From contig CP060260.1 in NCBI GenBank assembly GCA_023898805.1, positions 1,488,001-1,552,000 of the forward strand: 64,000 nucleotides of DNA. The letters are read 5' to 3'. The position numbers and the translations under genes are program-made. Shown piece after piece: positions 9,486-18,496 of the stretch; the stretch's first letter is position 1; each line of letters begins with the position of its first letter. The notes under the pieces were generated by a model that saw only the letters and a list, made by a program, of their open reading frames with translations, ran no database searches and was not told the origin of the DNA. This DNA comes from Rhodospirillales bacterium. Lineage in GTDB: Bacteria > Pseudomonadota > Alphaproteobacteria > Micavibrionales > UBA1664.

Positions 9486-9746
9486 ATGGACTTGGCCGAC
9501 CGCCGCAAAAAACTGATCTTTCGCGCATGGCACCGGGGCACGCGGGAAATGGACCTGCTGCTTGGCGCCTTCGCCGACCGCTATGTGCCGGAATTCGACG
9601 AGGTTGCGCTTGACGAATTTGAGCGCCTGATGACCTGTCAGGACCCCGACCTTTACGATTGGAAATGCGGGCGCGGAAAACCGTCCCCGGCGGATGACAG
9701 CGATGTGCTGCGCCTGTTTATCGCGCATACGCCAAATTTCACATGA
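9486..9746 (+). CDS. sdhE: FAD assembly factor SdhE (DUF339)
   Basis: SdhE helps attach FAD covalently to succinate dehydrogenase flavoprotein SdhA. The 86-aa length, the RGxxE-type motif (WHRGTREMDLLLGAFAD) and the conserved C-terminal DPDLYDW are typical. It starts 37 bp from the divergent recG start. Its stop overlaps the mfd start in an ATGA junction (9743-9746), so it is translationally coupled to mfd, an arrangement seen in other alphaproteobacteria. Confidence 0.93.
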   Translation: MDLADRRKKLIFRAWHRGTREMDLLLGAFADRYVPEFDEVALDEFERLMTCQDPDLYDWKCGRGKPSPADDSDVLRLFIAHTPNFT

Positions 9747-12700
9747 AAACGCTGTACGGCACGCCGGAAGGTCAGGACGCGTTCGCCCTGCGCGAACGCG
9801 CGATCGAGGCGCAGCGCAAGGGCGCGCTGGCCGTACACGTCGCGCTGGACGACTCGCGTATCGCCGCGCTTACGGATTTATTGGCCTATTTCGCGCCGGA
9901 TATCGACGTGCTGGCCTTTCCCGCATGGGATTGCCTGCCTTATGACCGTGTTTCGCCGGGTGCCGACATTGTTGGCCGCCGGGTGCGCACGCTCGCCAAA
10001 CTGTCCGCGCGCAAAAATTCCGATATCCGTCGCGCCTGCGTGGTGCTGACGTCCGTCAACGCGGTCGTTCAGCGCGTAATCCCCGAAGCCGCGCTTGCCG
10101 CGCAGGCGATAACGGTGCGTGCGGGCGAAAAACTTTCGCAAGACGGTCTGATCGCCATGCTGGCGGCGCAGGGGTTCGTGCGCACCGACGTGGTGCGCGA
10201 GGGCGGTGAATTCGCGGTACGCGGCGGCATCGTCGATGTTTTTGCGCCGGGTGCGGAAAACCCGATGCGCATCGACTTTTTCGGCGACGAGGTCGAAAGC
10301 CTGAAATTTTTTGACGCCGCGACCCAGCGTTCGCTGGCCGTTGCGGACGCGCTCGAACTCGGCACGGTGGCGGAGGTATTGCTGACGCCCGAATCCATCG
10401 ACAGGTTTCGTGGCGCCTATCGCGCGGCTTTCGGCGTCGGCGCCGCCGATCCGCTATACGAGGCGGTCGGCGAAGGTCGCCGCTATGCCGGCATGGAACA
10501 CTGGTTGCCGCTGTTCTACGACCGGCTTGAAACCCTGTTCGACTACACGCCCGGCGCATGGCTGAGTTTCGACCATCAGGTGCCCGAGGCGCGCGCCGAA
10601 CGTATGGCGCAGGTGGCCGATTTGTATCAAGCGCGCCAAAGCCTGCTGCGCACGGTCAAGGATTCTGGCACGCATTATCATCCGGTGCCGGTCGAAACCC
10701 TGTTTTTAAGTGATGCGGAATGGGCCGCGCGCATACCCGAAAACGCGGTCGCCTTTTCGCCGTTTCCGGCGCCGGACGGCGAATCCGGCGCGCGGCGCGG
10801 GCGCGATTTCGTCGATATCCGCAGCCAGCCGGGCGCGAATCTGTTCGCCGCCGTGGCCGATCATATCGCGCAGCTTCAGCGCGAACGCAAAAAAGTACTG
10901 ATCGCCTGTTATTCCGAAGGGTCGAAGGAACGCATCGCCACGCTGCTCGCACAGGCCGGGGCCAGGGCGGAACTGATCGTCCTGCCGCTTGAACACGGCT
11001 TTGCCAACGACCGGCTGGCATTGATAAGCGAACAGGATATTTTGGGTGACCGTCTGGCCCGCGCGGGCCGTGGCCGGCGCAAGGCCGACGCGTTTTTGCG
11101 CGAGGTATCGTCCCTTTCCCCCGGCGATCTGGTGGTCCATGTCGATCACGGCATCGGCCGGTTCGAAGGGCTGGAGACGGTCCGGGCGCTGGGTACGCTG
11201 CATGATTGCCTGAAACTGGTCTATGACGGTGGCGACCGCCTGTTCCTGCCCGTCGAGAACATCGAAATGCTTTCGCGTTTCGGCGCGGACGAAGGCGTGG
11301 TTCAGCTCGATCGTCTGGGCGGTGCGGGGTGGCAGGCGCGCAAGGCGCGGGTCAAGCGCGATCTGCTGGCGATGGCGGGCAAGCTTCTTGAAATCGCCGC
11401 CGCCCGCGCGACACGCAAGGCCGCGCCATTCAACGCCGCCGAAACGCCGTACGAGGAATTCGCCGCGCGTTTCCCCTATCACGAAACCGAGGATCAGGAA
11501 CGCGCCATCGCCGAAACGCTGAAGGACCTGACGCTCGGCCGCCCGATGGACCGGCTGGTTTGCGGCGATGTCGGCTTCGGTAAGACCGAAATCGCCCTGC
11601 GCGCGGCTTTCGTGGCCGCTCTGGGCGGGGCGCAGGTTGCGGTGGTGGTGCCAACGACCCTGCTGGCCCGCCAGCACACGGAAAACTTCACCCGCCGTTT
11701 CGCCGGTTTTCCGGTGCGTATCGCGCAGCTTTCCCGCTTCGTTTCCGCTGCCGAGGCAAAACGGACCAAGGACGGTCTGGCCGACGGTACGATCGGCATC
11801 GTGATCGGCACACATGCGCTGCTCGCTTCGTCCGTGCGGTTTCACAACCTCGGCCTCGTCATCGTCGACGAAGAACAGCATTTCGGCGTCAAGCAAAAGG
11901 AAAAGCTCAAGGATTTGCGCCGCGACGTGCATGTCCTGACGCTCAGCGCCACGCCCATCCCGCGCACGCTGCAAATGGCGTTGTCCGGCGTACGCGATCT
12001 TTCATTGATCGCCACGCCGCCGGTCGACCGGCTGGCGGTGCGCACGTCGGTCATGCCCTATGATCCGCTGATCGTGCGCGAGGCGATTTTGCGCGAACAT
12101 TATCGCGGCGGCCAAACCTTCTTCGTCGTTCCGCGCATCAAGGACATCGAGGAGATGGAGGAACAACTCCGCGCCCTGGTGCCGGAGGTCAAGATCGTCA
12201 CCGCCCACGGCCAGATGCCGCCGGGCGAGCTTGAGGCGCGCATGACCGCGTTTTATGAACGCGAGTACGAGGTGTTGATGGCGACCAACATCATCGAATC
12301 CGGTCTGGACGTTCCCACCGCGAATACGCTGATCGTGCACCATGCCGATTTGTTCGGCCTGGCGCAGCTTCACCAGATCCGCGGGCGGGTTGGACGCTCG
12401 AAACTGCGCGCCTTCGCCTATCTGACATGGGATGCGAAGAAACCTCTGCCGCCCACGGCGATCAAGCGGCTGGAAGTCATCGGCATGCTGGATTCCCTCG
12501 GCTCCGGATTCCAGCTCGCCAGCCATGATCTTGACATTCGCGGGTCGGGCAATCTTCTGGGCGAACAGCAATCCGGCCATATCCGCGAGGTCGGGGTCGA
12601 GCTGTACCAGCAGATGCTGGAGGAGGCGGTGGCCGCCGCGCGCGCGGGCGTCAGTCTCGACGACGGCCCGCCCATCGACCTTGGCTGGTCGCCGGCGATC

Positions 12701-13132
12701 AATCTGGGCATTTCCGTGCTGATTCCGGAATCTTATGTTCACGATCTCAACGTGCGCATGAGCCTGTATCGTCGCCTTGCGACATTGGCGGAAACGGACG
12801 AGGTCGAGGCCTTTGCCGCCGAATTGATCGACCGTTTCGGCCCTCTGCCGCCTGAAGCCGAAAACCTGCTGCAACTGACGACGATCAAGGCGCTGTGCCG
12901 CAAGGCCGGCATTGAATCGCTGGAAGCAGGGCCGAAGGGCGTGGTTGTCGGTTTCCGCAAATCCGTGCCGCCCAATCCCGATGGCGTGATCGCGCTGATC
13001 GCGCAAAAGGCGGGCACGATGCGCCTGCAACCAGACCAGCGCCTGTTCTATACCCGCGCCTATAATGCACCGGCCCAGCGTTTGACCGGCGCCCGCGCGA
13101 TTGCCGAGGAATTGGCCGCGCTTGCGGCCTAA
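9743..13132 (+). CDS. mfd: Transcription-repair coupling factor Mfd
   Basis: Mfd dislodges RNA polymerase stalled at DNA lesions and recruits UvrA. Visible parts in order are the UvrB-homology module near the N-terminus (LAYFAPDIDVLAFPAWDCLPY), the CarD-like RNA-polymerase-interaction domain (SPGDLVVHVDHGIGRFEGLE), the RecG-like translocase with Walker A CGDVGFGKTE and motif II DEEQHFGVKQ, and the C-terminal regulatory D7 domain. The 1129 aa length is standard. Two long antisense ORFs cross it and are not credible genes. Confidence 0.97.
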   Translation: MKTLYGTPEGQDAFALRERAIEAQRKGALAVHVALDDSRIAALTDLLAYFAPDIDVLAFPAWDCLPYDRVSPGADIVGRRVRTLAKLSARKNSDIRRACVVLTSVNAVVQRVIPEAALAAQAITVRAGEKLSQDGLIAMLAAQGFVRTDVVREGGEFAVRGGIVDVFAPGAENPMRIDFFGDEVESLKFFDAATQRSLAVADALELGTVAEVLLTPESIDRFRGAYRAAFGVGAADPLYEAVGEGRRYAGMEHWLPLFYDRLETLFDYTPGAWLSFDHQVPEARAERMAQVADLYQARQSLLRTVKDSGTHYHPVPVETLFLSDAEWAARIPENAVAFSPFPAPDGESGARRGRDFVDIRSQPGANLFAAVADHIAQLQRERKKVLIACYSEGSKERIATLLAQAGARAELIVLPLEHGFANDRLALISEQDILGDRLARAGRGRRKADAFLREVSSLSPGDLVVHVDHGIGRFEGLETVRALGTLHDCLKLVYDGGDRLFLPVENIEMLSRFGADEGVVQLDRLGGAGWQARKARVKRDLLAMAGKLLEIAAARATRKAAPFNAAETPYEEFAARFPYHETEDQERAIAETLKDLTLGRPMDRLVCGDVGFGKTEIALRAAFVAALGGAQVAVVVPTTLLARQHTENFTRRFAGFPVRIAQLSRFVSAAEAKRTKDGLADGTIGIVIGTHALLASSVRFHNLGLVIVDEEQHFGVKQKEKLKDLRRDVHVLTLSATPIPRTLQMALSGVRDLSLIATPPVDRLAVRTSVMPYDPLIVREAILREHYRGGQTFFVVPRIKDIEEMEEQLRALVPEVKIVTAHGQMPPGELEARMTAFYEREYEVLMATNIIESGLDVPTANTLIVHHADLFGLAQLHQIRGRVGRSKLRAFAYLTWDAKKPLPPTAIKRLEVIGMLDSLGSGFQLASHDLDIRGSGNLLGEQQSGHIREVGVELYQQMLEEAVAAARAGVSLDDGPPIDLGWSPAINLGISVLIPESYVHDLNVRMSLYRRLATLAETDEVEAFAAELIDRFGPLPPEAENLLQLTTIKALCRKAGIESLEAGPKGVVVGFRKSVPPNPDGVIALIAQKAGTMRLQPDQRLFYTRAYNAPAQRLTGARAIAEELAALAA

Positions 13133-13227
13133 ACTATAGAAAAACGCAACCAGGAAATCATATTGCGCCAGTCGGTGCATTCCTGTAGCCTTTTCAATAA
13201 CGAAACAAAGTCTTGATCCCATCCTTC

Positions 13228-13701
13228 ATGCAAAATCCTTTTCGCCACAGTTTCCATCAGGCCGTTGGCTGTATTGCTGTGTTCGCCGTCGCTTCTTTGG
13301 TTCTGCCCAATTTGAAGGCGGCGCGCGCGGGTACGCCGCCGCAGGCACCGAAGGCCGTTTGTAATGACGCCTCCCTTTCGGAAAAGCCGTTTCTCGTCAC
13401 CTGCATGGATCGCATGGTCGATGTGTTGCGGACCAATCCGCTGGTCGCGGGCGCGTTTTCCAGTCACATCGACGCGATTAAGAATGAAACCGATGCCCTT
13501 GCGCGTGGCGCTCTGACGCCGTTGGCCTATCGTACGCGGGTGATGCCGCAACTTGCCGTGATTGCGCGCGGGCTTGATGCTTCCCCGCTGCCGGATGACG
13601 GCATAATCCGGGAAAGCCTTACGTTTGTGGGCGCGGCCTTGTTGATGAACGCATCGATGAACGCGGGTCCGTATGCCGCCCCACGTCTGCTTGCGAAGTG
13701 A
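13228..13701 (+). CDS. Small exported hypothetical protein
   Basis: A signal peptide is evident: a basic N-region, the hydrophobic core CIAVFAVASLVLPNL and a likely cleavage site after KAARA. The mature part is about 120 residues with two cysteines (VCNDAS and VTCMDR) that could form a disulfide in the periplasm. I recognise no family. The ATG at 13228 is preferred to a TTG at 13213. It stands alone between mfd and the next small gene. Confidence 0.6.
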   Translation: MQNPFRHSFHQAVGCIAVFAVASLVLPNLKAARAGTPPQAPKAVCNDASLSEKPFLVTCMDRMVDVLRTNPLVAGAFSSHIDAIKNETDALARGALTPLAYRTRVMPQLAVIARGLDASPLPDDGIIRESLTFVGAALLMNASMNAGPYAAPRLLAK

Positions 13702-13805
13702 AAGCATAGCTGCTTGTGGATTATCCTGCTTTTTAGGTATTTTTAACCGGCTTCAAAACCTTCATCTGTATCGTGGGCGTAGGACAAAAAGGTGCGCCCG
13801 CGACA

Positions 13806-14102
13806 ATGACAGCGTTTCAAACAATCATCGGTGAATATTACGGCCTCGATTGGGCAACGCTGGTTCTGGGCGTAAGCGCCAATTATCTTTTGACGGGCGG
13901 TCGGTTGCGCATTGGGTTCGCTTTGAACATCCTTGCCTGCCTGTGTGCCTTCAGCGTTGCCGCGATGTCGCATCAGAACGGATTTCTGGTTTTCAATGGT
14001 CTGTTGATCGCGATCAATATGCGCGGCGTCATGCGCGGCGACCGGCGTGCGCAGGTCGAAGAATCGGCGATGGCCCAACCGGTTCGCGTCAACAGCCGCT
14101 GA
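13806..14102 (+). CDS. Small membrane protein, hypothetical
   Basis: This 98-aa protein has hydrophobic stretches consistent with two or three transmembrane helices (WATLVLGVSANYLLT, IGFALNILACLCAFSVAA, FLVFNGLLIAINMRGV) and a charged C-terminal tail. I recognise no family. The ATG at 13806 is preferred to an upstream GTG at 13773. It converges on gltX with a 13-bp gap and no obvious terminator. Confidence 0.5.
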   Translation: MTAFQTIIGEYYGLDWATLVLGVSANYLLTGGRLRIGFALNILACLCAFSVAAMSHQNGFLVFNGLLIAINMRGVMRGDRRAQVEESAMAQPVRVNSR

Positions 14103-14115
14103 CGTTCCGTTATTA

Positions 14116-15459
14116 TCAGGCCGCCTTCAGGCGTTCGAGCGCGCGCGCCCGGCCGATCAGCGGCAACAGGACATCCAGCTCCGGGCCGTGGTCCATGCCG
14201 GTCAGCGCCAGACGCAGCGGCATGAACAACGCCTTGCCCTTGCGCTCCGTCCCGCCCTTGATCGCGCCCAGCCATTGGCCCCATGTTTCGCCGCTAAACT
14301 CGCCCGCAGGCAAAAGCGTCGCCGCCTGATGCACGAAATCGCGGTCGTCTGGTGCAATGCTGCCGGTGACCGGCCCTTTGGCGACCGCCCACCAGTCCTT
14401 GAACTCGTTCACGGTCTCCAGATTCGGGCGTACCGCCTCCCAGAACGCCTCGTCGACCGGCGCGCCCGTCATTGCTTCCAGCCGCGCTTGCACGGCATCG
14501 AAGGAAAGCTGGTGCACGATCTTGGCGTTCAGGCGGATCAGTTCCTCCGGGTCGAATTTCGGGGTCCCGCGCGAGAAATTGGCAAAATCGAAGGTCGCCG
14601 CCATCGTCATCGGGTCGGCGAACGGCTCGATCGGCTCCGACGTGCCAAGCCGCCCCATCAGGCTGATGATCGCCTGCGGCTCCAGCCCCGTGTTGTCGCG
14701 CAAATCGCCGATGCTCAGGGAGCCAAGCCGTTTCGACAGCTTCCCGCCTTCGGCGTCCGAAATCAGCGGCAAATGCGCGAAAAGCGGCATGTGCCCGCCG
14801 ATTGCCTCGAACATCTGGACATGCGCGGCGGTGTTGGAAACATGGTCCTCCCCGCGTACGACATGGGTGATCTTGTAGTCGATATCGTCGATGACCGAAC
14901 ACAGATGATACAGCGGGCTGCCGTCCTCGCGGATCAGTACGGGGTCGGACATCAGCGCGCCGTCGAACTTCACCTCGCCGCGGATCAGATCGTGCCAGAC
15001 GATGGGTTTGTGCTCCAGCTTGAAACGCCAGTGCGGCTTGCGCCCCTGTGCTTCCAGCTTTGCCCTGTCGTCGTCGGTAAGCGCCAGTGCCGCGCGGTCA
15101 TAAACCGGCGGCAGCTTGCGACCCAGCAGGACCTTGCGTTTAAGTTCCAGCTCCTCCGGCGTTTCGTAGCACGCGTATAAGCGCCCATCGGTCTTAAGCT
15201 GTTCGATCACCGCGTGATAACGGTCCATCCGGTCGCGCTGGTGCACGTAATCGTCCCAGCGTATGCCCAGCCACGACAGGTCGGTCTTGATCAGCTCCGT
15301 AAGCTCGTCTTTCGATCGCTCCAGATCTGTGTCGTCGATGCGCAAAAGAAACCAGCCTTTATGGCGCTGCGCGAACAGCCAGCAGATGACGGCGGTGCGT
15401 GCGTTGCCGACATGCATGCGGCCGGTGGGGGAAGGGGCGAAACGGACACGGACGGACAT
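14116..15459 (-). CDS. gltX: Glutamyl-tRNA synthetase
   Basis: This class I aminoacyl-tRNA synthetase charges glutamate. The HIGH-type motif is in APSPTGRMHVGNARTA near the N-terminus. The KMSKS-type loop is KLSKRLGS. At 447 aa it is a little shorter than the usual 465-485. Many alphaproteobacteria encode two GltX paralogues, one of which mischarges tRNA-Gln for later amidation; I cannot tell which type this is. It follows nadE by 32 bp on the same strand. Confidence 0.95.
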   Translation of the reverse strand: MSVRVRFAPSPTGRMHVGNARTAVICWLFAQRHKGWFLLRIDDTDLERSKDELTELIKTDLSWLGIRWDDYVHQRDRMDRYHAVIEQLKTDGRLYACYETPEELELKRKVLLGRKLPPVYDRAALALTDDDRAKLEAQGRKPHWRFKLEHKPIVWHDLIRGEVKFDGALMSDPVLIREDGSPLYHLCSVIDDIDYKITHVVRGEDHVSNTAAHVQMFEAIGGHMPLFAHLPLISDAEGGKLSKRLGSLSIGDLRDNTGLEPQAIISLMGRLGTSEPIEPFADPMTMAATFDFANFSRGTPKFDPEELIRLNAKIVHQLSFDAVQARLEAMTGAPVDEAFWEAVRPNLETVNEFKDWWAVAKGPVTGSIAPDDRDFVHQAATLLPAGEFSGETWGQWLGAIKGGTERKGKALFMPLRLALTGMDHGPELDVLLPLIGRARALERLKAA

Positions 15460-15491
15460 GGGATTCCCGAAAAAAGTTTTGGCCCCTGTAT

Positions 15492-17141
15492 TTAGCCGGT
15501 TTCCCCCGGTTTCTCAAGCCGTGCCTCGCCCGCCGCCAGCGGCGCGGGGACAAAACCGTTGGTAATGGGGTAACGCCGGTCGCGCCCGAAGGCCCGCGCC
15601 GTGATCTTGACCCCCGGGGGCGCCTGTCGCCGCTTGTATTCCGCACGCTCCAGCATCCGCCACACGCGCTCCACCACCGCCGCGTCGTACCCGCGTGCGA
15701 CCAGTTCGTGTCGGCCAAGGTCGTATTCGATCAACCCTTCCAGTATGGCGTCCAGAATTTCGTAAGGCGGCAGGGAATCCTGATCCGTCTGTCCGGGCCG
15801 CAATTCCGCCGACGGTGCGCGGGTGATGATGCGTTCGGGGATGACGGGTTCTTTGTCGCGCGCGTTGATCCACCGCGCCAGCGCGTAAACCTGGGTCTTG
15901 TAAAGATCCTTAAGCAGCGCGAACCCGCCGCACATATCGCCGTACAGCGTCGCGTATCCGACCGCCATTTCCGATTTGTTGCCCGTGGACACCACCATCG
16001 CGCCGCTGGCGTTGGACAGCGCCATGACAATCATGCCGCGCAGGCGCGATTGGATGTTTTCATGTGTGACGCCGGTTCGCGCGACATCGTCCAGCATCGC
16101 ATCGAACGCATCCATCCCTGGCGCGATCGGAATGACGTCGTAAGGACAGCCCAGATTGCGCGCGAGCGCCTGCGCATCGTCCAGCGAGATTTGCGCGGTA
16201 TAGGGCGATGGCATCATCACGCAGCGCACATTGGCGGGGCCAAGCGCCTCGGCCGCTATTGCGGCGACCAGCGCGGAATCGATCCCGCCCGACAGGCCCA
16301 GCACCACGCCCGGAAAACCGTTTTTCACGACATAGTCATGCAAGCCCAACTTCAGCGCCACGAAAATCGCGGCTTCTCCCGCACGCCAATCGGCCCGCGC
16401 ATCCGCGACCCATCGCCCGTCTTGCAACGCGGCAATGGCCTCGTCGGATACAAAGTCTTTCATTCGGAAGGATACCGACCCGTCCGCGTCCATGCCGAAC
16501 GACGCGCCGTCGAATACCAACTCGTCCTGCCCGCCCACCTGATTGACGTACAAAAGCGGCAGGCCGGTTTCGGCGACGCGCAGCCGGGCGAATTCAAGGC
16601 GCATGCCGGTCTTGTCGTCCTCGAACGGGCTCCCGTTCGGCACGATCAGCGCCTGCGCACCGCCTGCCTTAAGCGCGCCCGCGACATCCATGTGCCACAT
16701 ATCCTCGCAGGTCATGAAACCCAAACGCACGCCGCGAAAATCGAATGGCCCGGGCATCGCGCCACGGCGGAATACGCGCAACTCGTCGAACACGCTGTAA
16801 TTCGGCAAATGGTGTTTCGGAATGACCGCCGCGATCTCGCCGCCCTCGATCAACAGTAGTGCGTTATACAATGCGTCGCCGATGCGCCATGGCGTACTGA
16901 CCAGCATCGCCGCACCGCCATCCACGTTAAGCGCGCGAAGGCCGTCGATCGCCTGCGCGATCGCTTCCATGAAGGCGGGTTTGAGGACAAGGTCTTCGGG
17001 CGGATAGCCCGACAGGCATAGTTCTGGATAAACGATCAGGTCGCACGCATCGCGATGCCGCATCCACGCCGCGCGGATCAATTCAGCGTTGCCTGCGACC
17101 GCGCCCACGGTGGGGTTGATCTGTGCGCATAAAAACTTCAT
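15492..17141 (-). CDS. nadE: Glutamine-dependent NAD+ synthetase
   Basis: The enzyme amidates nicotinate adenine dinucleotide to NAD+, using ammonia released from glutamine. The N-terminal nitrilase-like glutaminase domain carries the Glu-Lys-Cys triad: Glu40 (VYPELCLSGYPP), Lys109 (IPKHHLPNY) and Cys145 (GFMTCEDMWH). The C-terminal synthetase domain has the P-loop LGLSGGIDSALVA. The 549 aa length matches the short two-domain bacterial type. It probably forms a unit with downstream gltX. Confidence 0.96.
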   Translation of the reverse strand: MKFLCAQINPTVGAVAGNAELIRAAWMRHRDACDLIVYPELCLSGYPPEDLVLKPAFMEAIAQAIDGLRALNVDGGAAMLVSTPWRIGDALYNALLLIEGGEIAAVIPKHHLPNYSVFDELRVFRRGAMPGPFDFRGVRLGFMTCEDMWHMDVAGALKAGGAQALIVPNGSPFEDDKTGMRLEFARLRVAETGLPLLYVNQVGGQDELVFDGASFGMDADGSVSFRMKDFVSDEAIAALQDGRWVADARADWRAGEAAIFVALKLGLHDYVVKNGFPGVVLGLSGGIDSALVAAIAAEALGPANVRCVMMPSPYTAQISLDDAQALARNLGCPYDVIPIAPGMDAFDAMLDDVARTGVTHENIQSRLRGMIVMALSNASGAMVVSTGNKSEMAVGYATLYGDMCGGFALLKDLYKTQVYALARWINARDKEPVIPERIITRAPSAELRPGQTDQDSLPPYEILDAILEGLIEYDLGRHELVARGYDAAVVERVWRMLERAEYKRRQAPPGVKITARAFGRDRRYPITNGFVPAPLAAGEARLEKPGETG

Positions 17142-17195
17142 GCGCTGATCCTAACCTCTATTTCAATCCCTGCCCATATCTGGCGGAAAGGATTG

Positions 17196-18344
17196 TTAAT
17201 TGCAATCCATCGCGTGTCTTTGTGCGCGGGTCAGTTTTGTGTATGACGCGGCTTTTTGGCCATCGGATTCGATCTGCGCCATCACGCTTTTCGTATCGGG
17301 GAAGCGTGCGCTGACTTCGTTCAGCGCCTTCTGATAGGCCGCGCTGTAAACCGGGGACGTGCGCCACAGGCAAGCCTGATTGCCGGCGGTATAGGCGGCA
17401 TAGGCATCGCGCGGATTTTTCAGCGTGGGATGCATCCAGCGCGTGCCTGATGCAACATCGCCGTCATGGATGCGCTGGCCCGTATAATTGCCGATAGATC
17501 CGGTGACTTTGCTGACGCGGCTGCGATGTTCATGATCCGGCATTAACCGCGAAAGCGCCTGACCCACGAACAAAAACACATCGCGTTCATGCGTATTGAA
17601 AATCGCGCCCTTATACTGTGCTTGCGTCGGCTGTATGCCACCTGCTGCCTGTGTCGGTGTGGGTGTCGACGGCTTTTTAAAATGCGGCTGCGCCGCTGAC
17701 TTCGTGGCGGGCGCGGCATGGACGACGGGCGCGGCGGCTGGGTTTACCGCAGGTTTTCCACTAGCACCGATGACAAGCGGCAGATTACCAAGATTGCTAA
17801 ACGGCTGTAAGCCGGGTCCGGGTTGTGCCGCCGGAGCCACACCATTGCGGTACTGGTCCAGACCGCGGGTCAGGTTGCGCACGCTTTCCATGCCGGGCTG
17901 CTGGATGGCACGCGAAAATCCTTTGTTTTCTTTCAAATCTGCGATGCCGAAATCAAAGGCCTCGAAAACCTTGCGGTTCCATTGCGCCTGCGCCTGACCG
18001 CTCAGCGATGTCAACTTGCCGTCCCAGTTTTGGCCCAGTTCGTTGTTGGAAATGGTCCAAAGGGTTGAAAGCTTGGCGCGCATGTTCAATACGTCGCTGT
18101 CCATGCCAAGCTGTGTGCCAAGCGTGTTGAGGCTGCGGAACAGTGTGTCGTTGATCGCCCCGGTCTTCAGGTTGATCTGGCCGTCCAGAAATTTGGCGAG
18201 CGCTTGTTGCGAAGAAGCCTGCGTGTTCGCCTGCGCCGTGGCCCGCAAACCGGTTTGCGCGGCGGCGGGTGTCGCGGCGGCGAACAGGCCGCCGGCAACG
18301 GTGAAAATACCAGCAGCAGCGGTGAAAGCTTTTTTAAGACTCAT
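17196..18344 (-). CDS. Secreted hypothetical protein with Pro/Ala-rich linker
   Basis: A classical signal peptide (hydrophobic AAAGIFTVAGGLFAAA, cleavage near PAAAQ) leads into a helical domain of about 150 residues. A low-complexity Pro/Ala/Thr linker follows (around residues 195-240), then a C-terminal domain with two cysteines (QACLWRTSPVY and the final MDCN). I do not recognise either domain. The layout suggests a periplasmic or surface protein with two folded parts. It sits upstream of nadE with a 54-bp gap, and its own promoter should lie in the AT-rich stretch after 18344. Confidence 0.75.
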   Translation of the reverse strand: MSLKKAFTAAAGIFTVAGGLFAAATPAAAQTGLRATAQANTQASSQQALAKFLDGQINLKTGAINDTLFRSLNTLGTQLGMDSDVLNMRAKLSTLWTISNNELGQNWDGKLTSLSGQAQAQWNRKVFEAFDFGIADLKENKGFSRAIQQPGMESVRNLTRGLDQYRNGVAPAAQPGPGLQPFSNLGNLPLVIGASGKPAVNPAAAPVVHAAPATKSAAQPHFKKPSTPTPTQAAGGIQPTQAQYKGAIFNTHERDVFLFVGQALSRLMPDHEHRSRVSKVTGSIGNYTGQRIHDGDVASGTRWMHPTLKNPRDAYAAYTAGNQACLWRTSPVYSAAYQKALNEVSARFPDTKSVMAQIESDGQKAASYTKLTRAQRHAMDCN

Positions 18345-18453
18345 AATCTACACATCCTCCGGGCGCATTTTTCATTTTGTCGAACACGCGCGCCCCATTT
18401 TTTAACGCGACTTTCGCGCCTCGGTCCACGCCCCCAGTCTAGGCGAAAATAGT

Positions 18454-18481
18454 AAAAAAATCAATTATTATGAAAATAATT
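18454..18481 (-). terminator. AT-rich terminator of the DAHP synthase gene
   Basis: Read on the minus strand, AATTATT pairs with AATAATT (18463-18469 / 18475-18481) around a 5-nt loop. Seven U residues (18454-18460) follow two bases later. The stem is weak, but the position just after the stop codon and the U run fit. Confidence 0.5.
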
Positions 18482-18496
18482 TACGGGACGGATAAG

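Noticed and set aside
10706..13222. Two long minus-strand ORFs (422 and 406 codons) across mfd
   Set aside because: They lie opposite a complete mfd, show no motifs, and long antisense frames are expected in GC-rich DNA with strong third-position bias.
13129..13707. Minus-strand 192-codon ORF opposite the small exported protein
   Set aside because: Arg/His-rich and motif-free, whereas the plus strand encodes a clean signal peptide with a normal mature domain.
14047..16859. Plus-strand ORFs of 377 and 486 codons opposite gltX and nadE
   Set aside because: Arg/His/Ala-rich shadow translations with no family features; both genes beneath are intact.
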